Shown here one piece after another: positions 1 through 5,366 of a DNA stretch of 5,978 bases. The position numbers were made by a program, and so were the translations under genes. The stretch's first letter is position 1. Each line of letters starts with the position of its first letter. Below the pieces are notes generated by a model that was given only the letters and a program-made list of their open reading frames with translations, was not told the DNA's origin and did not search any database. Origin of the DNA: a bacterium (GTDB taxonomy: Bacteria > Patescibacteriota > Minisyncoccia > Ryanbacterales > 2-02-FULL-48-12); assembly GCA_005239605.1 (NCBI GenBank), contig SBBS01000103.1, positions 1 to 5,978 of the forward strand. The letters are read 5' to 3'.

Positions 1-40
1 AATTTCTTGCGTGAGCCCTGCTAGCGCTTCAAAATTTTCA
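1..40 (+). repeat. Left copy of 40-bp outer direct repeat
   Basis: This 40-bp stretch matches 5939-5978 at 39 of 40 positions in the same orientation; the only difference is A at 23 against G at 5961. The core reads CTTGCGTGAGCCCTGCTAGC and runs into CGCTTC, followed by AAAATTTTCA. On the right-hand copy the core also has the complementary arm TGAAAATTT on its other side. The core can form a short GCC-N5-GGC hairpin, which the A at 23 weakens in this copy. The window begins at base 1 of the repeat, so its true left limit is not visible. Confidence 0.9.
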
Positions 41-76
41 CCGGCGCCCCATCTCATATTTCTGAAATTTCACTCT

Positions 77-96
77 AAAATTTATTAAGGGACAGG
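77..96 (+). repeat. Left 20-bp inverted repeat
   Basis: AAAATTTATTAAGGGACAGG is the exact reverse complement of 5880-5899, so the two copies face each other across the whole gene block. The sequence just outside (about 34-76) is recognisably similar to the reverse complement of the sequence outside the right copy: both have ATTTTCACC, then a C-rich patch, then ATTTC and a T-run. This makes each edge an inverted copy of one degenerate element of about 65 bp. No gene is convincing between 1 and 133. Confidence 0.9.
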
Positions 97-133
97 TCTT
101 TTCCATGGTAGCGAGAAAACGTGAAATCGTCAA

Positions 134-161
134 CAAAAAAGGAACTTGTGACACAAGCTCC
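134..161 (-). terminator. Rho-independent terminator of the ThDP-enzyme operon
   Basis: On the minus strand GGAGCTTGTG pairs with CACAAGTTCC around a very short centre. It forms a stem of roughly 8-9 bp with one G-U pair, followed immediately by six T (complement of A135-140). This is a standard intrinsic terminator. It lies about 127 nt beyond the E1-beta stop codon but only 6 nt beyond the in-frame TAG at 168-170, which supports something being translated in between. Confidence 0.75.
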
Positions 162-167
162 AAATAC

Positions 168-291
168 CTAATTCCAAAAAACGAGTTCAGCTATGCTGCG
201 TTGGCGATCCTTACGAATTTCTTCCTCTGTTCGTGTATCTTTTCAACCAATTATCTCCTGGTCCCGGAAACATTTTTGATTGCATGCTCAT
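168..291 (-). pseudogene. Putative very small ORF coupled to the E1-beta gene, frame broken by one base
   Basis: An ATG at 291-289 overlaps the E1-beta TGA (290-288) as ATGA and is preceded by AAGGAG with 8-nt spacing, the usual arrangement for translational coupling. As read, the frame encodes only 26 residues, starting MSMQSKMFPGPGDNWLK and ending at TAA 213-211. Removing one A from the AAAA run at 243-240 would instead continue as DTRTEEEIRKDRQ and finish FWN at TAG 170-168. That gives 40 residues with a charged, probably helical C-terminal half, ending 6 nt before the operon terminator. The break could be an assembly error in a homopolymer, a real mutation or a +1 frameshift. I recognise no family. 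A 24-codon open stretch can arise by chance, so the case rests on the combination of SD, ATGA overlap and terminator position. Confidence 0.4.
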
Positions 292-1223
292 TTCCGTAAC
301 TCCTTCCGGCGATATATGTAAGATGAATGCACCGCTTCTTTCACCTTTTTGCAGATCTTATCCACTGTCGGGGGCACATTGTCTAAATGAGGAGCAAAAC
401 CAGCGGAACGTTCTTCCAAACCAAGCACATCAATCCGCGCGCCGGTTTCGTGCATAATGTCATACGCAATTTGCTTCAGGGCGCCGTTTTCAAAATCACC
501 GTCAAGCACCAACCCCTTTTCATCAGAAATGGCGAGCGCTTTTTTCATACGCTCCTCCACCAAAAAAGGTTTTAACCAGAAGAGATGCGCGATGTTGCAG
601 TGTATCCCCTCTTTCTCCAGTTTTTTTGCCGCCTCAATAGCATTTAACCGCGTAGATGAAATTGGAAAAAGTGTAATATCGGCTTTTTCATGAATGACAT
701 CCGGTATTTCGTAATCAATAAGAAAACTGCGGCGATGTTCACTGCAATACAACGGATTGTCATGCGCCATAAAATAATCCCACGCCTTTTTGTATTCCCC
801 CGGCGTCATCGGCGCGCACACGGTTACTCCCGGCATCCGCATAAAAATACTGTGATGGCTCCCGGAAGCTACCGGGCCGATTGCGCCGTCCATCGCAATG
901 GAACGGACAAAAATAGGACAAGGAATTCCCCACATATCTTTTGACTTTGCCGCGTAATTTGTTACAAACGGCGCATTGAACCACTGGAACCCTTGGTAGC
1001 GCACAATATAAATCGGGCGTCTTCCTGCAAGCGCAAACCCGACTGCAATGCCGCCGCCTGCGACATCAGCCATGGAAAGTTCCACCAAGCCATCGTTTTC
1101 GGTAAGCTCCGGTACGGTGCCCCCTACCCAACCGACCGCGGTTAAACATTGCCCAAGCGCGACACCATTGCCTTTGAGCAGGTGTTCACGCGTAATTTCT
1201 CTAATTGTTTCTGCCGAAGTCAT
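288..1223 (-). CDS. E1-beta-like / transketolase C-terminal subunit of a ThDP enzyme
   Basis: This 311-residue protein resembles the beta subunit of 2-oxoacid dehydrogenase E1 and the C-terminal half of split transketolases. It has a pyrimidine-binding domain (about 1-175) followed by a transketolase-C domain (about 183-297). Landmarks are VGFALAGRRPI (61-71), SGSHHSIF with His123/His124 (120-127) where E1-beta has its conserved His, MPGVTVCAPMTPGEYKKA (130-147) and the SEHRRSF strand (161-167). It should pair with the E1-alpha-like protein encoded 39 nt upstream to form one ThDP site. The residue normally Glu in the 'IAE' motif, which activates ThDP, is Asp53 in MAD (51-53). No clear SD precedes the ATG at 1223; a strong palindrome ends 5 nt before it. 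No lipoyl E2 or E3 gene is visible, so an oxidative dehydrogenase role is not supported. The substrate is unknown. The family assignment is confident; the reaction is not. Confidence 0.88.
   Translation of the reverse strand: MTSAETIREITREHLLKGNGVALGQCLTAVGWVGGTVPELTENDGLVELSMADVAGGGIAVGFALAGRRPIYIVRYQGFQWFNAPFVTNYAAKSKDMWGIPCPIFVRSIAMDGAIGPVASGSHHSIFMRMPGVTVCAPMTPGEYKKAWDYFMAHDNPLYCSEHRRSFLIDYEIPDVIHEKADITLFPISSTRLNAIEAAKKLEKEGIHCNIAHLFWLKPFLVEERMKKALAISDEKGLVLDGDFENGALKQIAYDIMHETGARIDVLGLEERSAGFAPHLDNVPPTVDKICKKVKEAVHSSYIYRRKELRK
300..305 (-). promoter_or_regulatory. Shine-Dalgarno for the coupled small ORF
   Basis: The minus strand reads AAGGAG followed by TTACGGAA and then ATG at 291-289. 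The site lies inside the last codons of the E1-beta gene. It has no role for that gene, so it is the main evidence that translation restarts at the ATGA overlap. Confidence 0.5.
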
Positions 1224-1228
1224 GCTTT

Positions 1229-1255
1229 AAATTCCGAAGTCTGACTTCGGAATTT
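1229..1255. repeat. Perfect 13-bp palindrome between the two ThDP subunit genes
   Basis: AAATTCCGAAGTC (1229-1241) and GACTTCGGAATTT (1243-1255) are exact reverse complements around a single central base. As RNA this would be an 11-bp stem with a 5-nt loop. It fills most of the 39-nt gap between the alpha and beta genes, ending 5 nt before the beta ATG. On the minus strand no U-tract follows beyond the stem, so it is not an obvious terminator for the operon. It may affect beta translation, mRNA processing or stability, or be a dispersed genomic palindrome. Confidence 0.85.
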
Positions 1256-1262
1256 TATTATA

Positions 1263-2177
1263 TCATACCAATACACTGCTTTCTTGTTGAACTTTTCGCC
1301 GATCTTGCCAAAGTTTTTCAGTAAAATTTTTTGCTTCCTGTTCAATCTTTTCAGCTTCATTCCCCAATCCCAACCGCTGTAATTCATTTTTTACCATCGC
1401 ATACCGATCCCATTCCGGCGCGCTGTCAATTCCCGTGCCGCTATGCCATAAATGCCGCACCACCTGCGCATTAAGATATGCGGGGAGTTTCGGAGAAAGT
1501 TCTCGCGCATAATGCATAATGATCCAAGGATCGTCTGCAACTTCAACCGCGCTCATGCCAAACGCTTTTGCCAAATCCGCCATCTTCCAATTCCGCCGCA
1601 CTTTCACTTCCGTAAGAATAGAAAGATTATTATCCATACCCACGAACAATACCGGCGCTTTTTTGTGCGCGGCATATCCCATTGCAGAAATAACATAATC
1701 CTCTTCGGAAGCGGCATCGCCTGCAACAATTAAACACTTCTTTCCGGTTGCCAGCGCGTATCCCACACCAATAGGAACCTGTGTACCCATAAGTCCGTCA
1801 TGACCATGCATCCGTACTGCATCGGTATAAAAATGAATTGACGCCGACCCGCCCATGCCTTTGGCGCATCCCGACGGCAAATGTAAAAGTTCATCCGCTA
1901 ATTCAGAAGAATCCCCGCCATAAGCAAGATACAAATCATGACACCGATGCTGACCGAAAATATGCGGATTCGGATATGCGGTTGAAAGCGCGGCCGCAAC
2001 CGCTTCCTGTCCCACTGAAAGATAAATCGGCATCTTTATTAATTTTGCGTCAAACGCGTCTTTAGCTTGCAACTCAAAATACCGGATGAGTGACATTTTC
2101 CGGAAAACCTCCAATGACTCCTCGCGAGAAAATTGTTTAGAAATATCTTTTATAGATCCGAGGTCGGGAGAACGCAT
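1263..2177 (-). CDS. E1-alpha-like, ThDP-binding subunit
   Basis: This is a 304-residue protein of the dehydrogenase E1-alpha (ThDP-binding) family when started at ATG 2177-2175. Features in order are SVGQEAVAAAL (54-64), HRCHDLYLAYGGD (77-89) matching the conserved HRxH..LAxG of E1-alpha, KGMGGSASIHF (106-116), HGHDGLMGTQVPIG (124-137) and the ThDP/Mg signature starting GDA (153-155) and ending DNN (182-184). The usual GDG is GDA here, with the metal-binding Asp154 and Asn184 retained. The N-terminus is short and lacks a mitochondrial-type extension. A longer reading from TTG 2219 adds 14 residues (SICTFLFLCYSEI) that overlap the promoter elements, so I prefer the ATG. It is co-transcribed with the E1-beta-like gene and the two should form a heterotetramer. 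It could be a split transketolase, an acetoin- or branched-sugar-forming carboligase, or a decarboxylase. Confidence 0.88.
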   Translation of the reverse strand: MRSPDLGSIKDISKQFSREESLEVFRKMSLIRYFELQAKDAFDAKLIKMPIYLSVGQEAVAAALSTAYPNPHIFGQHRCHDLYLAYGGDSSELADELLHLPSGCAKGMGGSASIHFYTDAVRMHGHDGLMGTQVPIGVGYALATGKKCLIVAGDAASEEDYVISAMGYAAHKKAPVLFVGMDNNLSILTEVKVRRNWKMADLAKAFGMSAVEVADDPWIIMHYARELSPKLPAYLNAQVVRHLWHSGTGIDSAPEWDRYAMVKNELQRLGLGNEAEKIEQEAKNFTEKLWQDRRKVQQESSVLV

Positions 2178-2188
2178 GATTTCAGAAT

Positions 2189-2219
2189 AACATAAAAATA
2201 AAAATGTGCATATTGACAA
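2189..2219 (-). promoter_or_regulatory. Promoter of the ThDP-enzyme operon
   Basis: On the minus strand TTGTCA (complement of 2219-2214) is followed after 19 bp by TATGTT (2194-2189). An alternative -10, TATTCT (2189-2184), would place the start of the RNA at or next to the ATG at 2177. Either choice leaves almost no leader, and no SD is visible, so the E1-alpha mRNA may be leaderless. The -35 shares five bases with the -35 of the divergent Nudix promoter. Confidence 0.4.
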
Positions 2220-2240
2220 ATAAAATTAAGATGATATATT
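2213..2240 (+). promoter_or_regulatory. Sigma70-like promoter of the first Nudix gene
   Basis: A consensus TTGACA at 2213-2218 is followed by a 16-bp spacer and TATATT at 2235-2240, then an A-rich start region. The predicted leader is about 23 nt and carries the SD GGAGGT at 2259-2264, 5 nt before the ATG at 2270. This is the best promoter in the window. Confidence 0.75.
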
Positions 2241-2269
2241 GAAAAAAAATATGTTCGTGGAGGTACCAC

Positions 2270-2854
2270 ATGAAAAATGTTCTTATGCCCCAGAAAATTG
2301 GGAACTTAGAACCAGTATCAAAAACACATTGGGGAAAGACGCTGCTGCGGCAATGGTATCGTAAACATGATGGGGAAGAATACGACTTTTACATGCTTGA
2401 TTACAAGGGAGGAACTATTGTCTCCCTCGTGCTGCCCATTACATTAGAAAATGACATAGTCGGCATTCGTCAGTTTCGTGAAGGAGCCGATGAGGTAATC
2501 ATTGAAATACCGGGCGGAAATCCTCATGGCGATCAGTTGCCTTTACAAGTAGCTCAAAAAGAGTTGTTAGAGGAATGCGGTTTTGAAGCAGAATATTGGA
2601 TACAACTATCACCTGTGCAAACGTGGTTTGAACCGGCAACATACCGCAACCAACGATACTTCGCGTATCTCGCAACAGGCTGCAAAAAAGTTTCCGAACC
2701 AACGCCTGACCGGACAGAAAATATTTCTCTTGACCTTATCCCCGCTCAAAAATGGGTTAACATGATTTTTTCGGGCGAAATACATGATGCCAAAACTATC
2801 GCGGTAACATTCATGGCATTACCCTACCTGGATATAACTCTGCCGCGTAAGTAA
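2270..2854 (+). CDS. Nudix hydrolase, ADP-ribose pyrophosphatase-like (paralogue 1)
   Basis: This is a 194-residue Nudix-fold protein of the size of NudF-type ADP-ribose or nucleotide-sugar pyrophosphatases. Such enzymes split NDP-X into NMP and X-phosphate with Mg2+. The Nudix box (G-x5-E-x7-REUxEExGU) lies at about 83-105: GGNPHGD, then Gln where the first Glu is expected, and KELLEECGF where RELxEExGU is expected. The EE pair that binds metal is intact. Upstream, GIRQFREGADEVIIEIPGG (66-84) matches the QxR/YR...E.PGG stretch of this subfamily. The protein is clearly similar along its length to the product of 4794-5366, including FEPATY against FEPSTI and CKKVSEPTP against CKKIGEPNP. It has its own promoter and SD (GGAGGT), and the transcript ends at the terminator 12 nt after the stop. 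Substrate is unknown; a nucleotide sugar made by the neighbours is a reasonable guess. Confidence 0.88.
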   Translation: MKNVLMPQKIGNLEPVSKTHWGKTLLRQWYRKHDGEEYDFYMLDYKGGTIVSLVLPITLENDIVGIRQFREGADEVIIEIPGGNPHGDQLPLQVAQKELLEECGFEAEYWIQLSPVQTWFEPATYRNQRYFAYLATGCKKVSEPTPDRTENISLDLIPAQKWVNMIFSGEIHDAKTIAVTFMALPYLDITLPRK

Positions 2855-2860
2855 GTATAT

Positions 2861-2901
2861 AAAAACCTCCAAGGAAACGATTTCCTTGGAGGAATTTTTT
2901 T
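2861..2901. terminator. Bidirectional intrinsic terminator
   Basis: CCTCCAAGGAAA (2866-2877) and TTTCCTTGGAGG (2881-2892) form a perfect 12-bp stem with the 3-nt loop CGA. On the plus strand it is followed by AA and seven T (2895-2901). On the minus strand it is followed by five T (complement of A2861-2865). It therefore ends both the first Nudix gene and the convergent SDR operon; the T-tract overlaps the TAA of the epimerase gene at 2900-2902. Confidence 0.93.
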
Positions 2902-3862
2902 ACAAAAGGCGCTTGTTCGCCTTGTACCACTCCATGGTCATCTGGAGGCCGTCATTCAGTTTTATTTTCGGCCTCCAACCAAAAATACTCTTTGCTTTCT
3001 GACAATTTAGAGCTGGCTGGGTAGGTGTGCTATTTGCGGAAAAATCATTTACGAGCGTCAGTTTTTTACCAGACATATCAGCAATTTTTCGTACAATTTC
3101 ATTCACGGAATATGCGGATCCGTACCCAACATTCCATGCGCCAGTTCGCGGCGCTCTCTGGGAAATTGCCGCATCCACAAAACAGAGAAAATCATCGATG
3201 TGAAGCGCATCGCGCCTTTCCGTACCAGGCCCGCGCACGCAGATAGTATCTCCATCATGCGCATCCACAGCTTCGGCAATTTTCGCCGCTATTAAATGAC
3301 CGCCGCCTTTGAACTTGTCATACGGCCCATAGATGTTCGAATGGCGGATAATAGTATATGCTGTGCGCCCGCCGCTTAAATTTCCGTACTGCCATGCCAA
3401 ATCCTCCATGATGCATTTTACTTTCGCACCACCGCTGTAAGGATCTTCAAGCGGCTTTGTCATCTGAACATCGTCTTCAGCAACAATGCTATCTATTGAT
3501 GGGTATACAAGCGAACATCCGAGCAAGATAACATGCGGCACTTTATATTTAGCCGCAAGCGCGATAATGTGCGCATTCATAACAATGTTATCATGAATAA
3601 ACTGGGCTTCCCGCTGCTTAAAATCTTGAAAGCCCGCGGTAGCGGCAGCCGCGTGTATAAGCACATCTGGCTGCACTTCTTTGAGTAATGAACGCGCCAC
3701 TTCTTCGCGAACAAGATTGCCGTAATAAAGTTTCCCATTTATGGGAAACGAGCGCGTCCTATATGCTCCAAACACCTCCGTGGCGTCTTTTTTTGAAAAA
3801 TATTCAAAAAGATTCCGCCCGATAAATCCTGAAGCGCCCGTTATAAGCACACATGTTTTCAT
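2900..3862 (-). CDS. NAD(P)-dependent sugar epimerase/dehydratase/reductase, extended SDR
   Basis: This is a 320-residue extended short-chain dehydrogenase of the NDP-sugar epimerase/dehydratase type. The N-terminal Rossmann motif TGASGFIG lies at 8-15. LLGCSLVYPS (113-122) supplies the usual catalytic Ser117 and Tyr142 follows 25 residues later, as in GalE. The substrate domain has NIYGPYDKFKGGGHLIAAKI (176-195), which resembles GDP-L-fucose synthase, and RDALHIDDF (217-225). The Tyr-Lys pair reads Y-SGGA-K (142-147), one residue longer than the normal YxxxK. A 4-keto-6-deoxy-sugar epimerase/reductase role is the closest guess, but substrate and nucleotide are unknown. The gene sits 16 nt after the SDR gene, with AAGGAG (3874-3869) 6 nt before the ATG, so the two form an operon. 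The C-terminus FGWRPKIKLNDGL...W is typical of the family. Confidence 0.88.
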   Translation of the reverse strand: MKTCVLITGASGFIGRNLFEYFSKKDATEVFGAYRTRSFPINGKLYYGNLVREEVARSLLKEVQPDVLIHAAAATAGFQDFKQREAQFIHDNIVMNAHIIALAAKYKVPHVILLGCSLVYPSIDSIVAEDDVQMTKPLEDPYSGGAKVKCIMEDLAWQYGNLSGGRTAYTIIRHSNIYGPYDKFKGGGHLIAAKIAEAVDAHDGDTICVRGPGTERRDALHIDDFLCFVDAAISQRAPRTGAWNVGYGSAYSVNEIVRKIADMSGKKLTLVNDFSANSTPTQPALNCQKAKSIFGWRPKIKLNDGLQMTMEWYKANKRLL

Positions 3863-3878
3863 TCTTCACTCCTTTCAT

Positions 3879-4724
3879 CTACGAAATTGATCTGCAAGCC
3901 CCGCCATCCACATCAATGCACTGGCCCGTGATATACCGCGCCTTATCAGACGCAAGAAACACCACAAGGTTCGCCACATCTTCCAGCGCGCCCAGATACG
4001 GCAGTGAAAGTTTTGCCGTATCGGTTTCAACCGTGCGGCGTTTTGCTTCTTCAAAAGAAACGCCTTCACGTTCCGCGCGCGCTTGAATGTTTGCTTCCCA
4101 TGCGCCGCCCATCAAACTACCCGGACACACCGTGTTTACCCGTATGCCATATTTCCCCCATGCGCGCGAAATTGCTTTGCCGTAATTGAGTTGCGCGGCT
4201 TTTGCAACGGAATAATGCGGGTTGTGGTCGCCGGGTTGATGCGCTGGCAAAGAACAGATATTGATGATACACGCATTACCGCTTGCTTTAAGCAGGGGTA
4301 ATGCTTCTTCACAGCAAATTCGCGTGCTTTCGAAATTTGCTCGCCATGCACGCTCCCAAAGCGCATCATCCATTTGCTCTGCGTGCGCACCGTCACCATA
4401 GGTTCCAAAACGCAAAGGACCGCCGACATTGTTGACTACTACCCGAAGAACACCGCGCGCATTCCTCACTGTTTGAAACAATGATTTCACATCCGCACGT
4501 TGGGTAACATCAATATCCGCTATTTCTATTCTACCTGCCGTATCATTATAAAGCTTCTCGCTTTCTTTCCTAAGATCATAACATGTTTTTAATAATAGCG
4601 GCCGAGAACGGCTGCAAAGTATTACGTTTGATTTCTCGCGCATAAATGCGCGCGCAATTTCTCTTCCCAACCCGCGGCTGGCGCCCATAACCACAACAGT
4701 TTCTCCTTTTAAATTCAAATCCAT
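3879..4724 (-). CDS. Classical SDR oxidoreductase (FabG-like)
   Basis: This is a 281-residue classical short-chain dehydrogenase/reductase. The cofactor motif is MGASRGLG (13-20), with Met in place of the usual first Thr. NNVGG (98-102) replaces NNAG. The catalytic set is complete: Asn130, Ser158 (ICSLPA), Tyr171 and Lys175 in YSVAK. PGSLMGG (201-207) and ITGQCIDVDGG (265-275) are the usual C-terminal features. Arg40/Arg41 (SRSRP) after the second beta strand would suit NADPH. It has a slightly long insert at 105-122 (FGTYGDGAHAEQMDD region). It is first in an operon with the epimerase, read from a good extended -10 promoter and an SD AAGGAG 7 nt before the ATG. A role in oxidising or reducing a sugar or polyol intermediate fits the context; fatty-acid reductase is less likely here. 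Substrate is unproven. Confidence 0.9.
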   Translation of the reverse strand: MDLNLKGETVVVMGASRGLGREIARAFMREKSNVILCSRSRPLLLKTCYDLRKESEKLYNDTAGRIEIADIDVTQRADVKSLFQTVRNARGVLRVVVNNVGGPLRFGTYGDGAHAEQMDDALWERAWRANFESTRICCEEALPLLKASGNACIINICSLPAHQPGDHNPHYSVAKAAQLNYGKAISRAWGKYGIRVNTVCPGSLMGGAWEANIQARAEREGVSFEEAKRRTVETDTAKLSLPYLGALEDVANLVVFLASDKARYITGQCIDVDGGACRSIS

Positions 4725-4752
4725 TTAAAAACTCCTTTCAAGCATTTCTATT

Positions 4753-4781
4753 TCTATAGCATTAAATCACCATATATGCAA
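4753..4781 (-). promoter_or_regulatory. Promoter of the SDR-epimerase operon
   Basis: On the minus strand TTGCAT (4781-4776) is separated by 17 bp from TATAGA (4758-4753), and the -10 is preceded by TGC, giving an extended -10 element. The SD AAGGAG (4737-4732) follows about 15 nt downstream, before the ATG at 4724. The -35 lies where a promoter for the divergent Nudix gene must be, so the two units probably affect each other. Confidence 0.6.
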
Positions 4782-4793
4782 TACTGAAACCAC

Positions 4794-5366
4794 ATGAATA
4801 CAGAACTCCCCGAAAAAATAGGAGAGCCGAAAATTCTTATCCCAACGCGTTACAATAAAGGCGCGGAAGAACAGCTTTTCCGAAATCCAAAAACAGGAAA
4901 GACAGAACCGTATCTTTTTTTTACCGCAGAAAAAATTTCTGTTATTGTGTTTGCGCTTACGGAAAATAATGAGGTCATTGCAATAGATCAATACCGCCAC
5001 GCTGCGGATGAAATAATCCGCGAGCTTCCGGGCGGCACCCCAAAACTAAAAAATAAATTGCCCCAAGACGCCATTCGTGAGGAACTACGAGAGGAAACCG
5101 GATACGAAGCAGACACTATAGAACTTGTGCGGGAAGGAATGATTTTTGAACCCTCCACGATAAAAGCCACGTATAACGTATACGCGGCTCAAAACTGTAA
5201 AAAAATTGGCGAACCGAATCCGGAAGCAAATGAATATATTACAGCGGTGCGCATTATACCGCTCCGGGATTGGATCAAAGAACTTTCATATCTTAAAGAT
5301 TCAAAGTCGATCGCGGCAACCATACTTGCAACTCATTATCTCGGTGTTGCATCAATAATACGCTGA
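4794..5366 (+). CDS. Nudix hydrolase, ADP-ribose pyrophosphatase-like (paralogue 2)
   Basis: This is a 190-residue Nudix protein similar along its length to the product of 2270-2854. The shared pattern includes AIDQYRHAADEIIRELPGG (63-81), matching IRQFREGADEVIIEIPGG in the other copy. The Nudix box reads GGTPKLKN and then AIREELREETGY; the catalytic EExGY core is intact. The first conserved Glu is replaced by Asn or Lys, and one extra residue lies before the helix. ADP-ribose or nucleotide-sugar pyrophosphatase is the likely class. No SD precedes the ATG; the weak -10 AATACT (4780-4785) would give a leaderless or nearly leaderless mRNA. It diverges from the SDR gene across 69 bp and its last 31 bp overlap the convergent nucleotidyltransferase gene. 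Duplication followed by divergence is likely, since identity to the first copy is only moderate by eye. Confidence 0.88.
   Translation: MNTELPEKIGEPKILIPTRYNKGAEEQLFRNPKTGKTEPYLFFTAEKISVIVFALTENNEVIAIDQYRHAADEIIRELPGGTPKLKNKLPQDAIREELREETGYEADTIELVREGMIFEPSTIKATYNVYAAQNCKKIGEPNPEANEYITAVRIIPLRDWIKELSYLKDSKSIAATILATHYLGVASIIR

Noticed and set aside
168..290. Recoding of UGA (as Gly or Trp), extending the E1-beta protein through two in-frame TGA codons to TAG
   Set aside because: E1-beta already has its complete C-terminal domain, the E1-alpha and second Nudix genes also end in TGA, and the ATGA overlap with an SD explains the region better. The first stretch after the stop (ACNQKCFRDQ) does not look coding.
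105..299. Plus-strand 64-residue reading frame
   Set aside because: No SD, no recognisable family, Cys/Phe-rich composition typical of noise, and it runs across the terminator and coupled ORF of the opposite operon.
1452..1733. Plus-strand 93-residue frame opposite E1-alpha
   Set aside because: Antisense to a conserved enzyme, His/Arg/Ile-rich composition from reverse reading, no SD or promoter.
2178..2219. TTG start for the E1-alpha gene, adding 14 residues
   Set aside because: No SD precedes it, the added residues are hydrophobic and unlike the family, and they overlap both -35 elements. The ATG at 2177 fits the family better.
4136..4429. Minus-strand 97-residue frame inside the SDR gene
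   Set aside because: It lies wholly within the SDR gene in another frame on the same strand, has no SD and no family resemblance.
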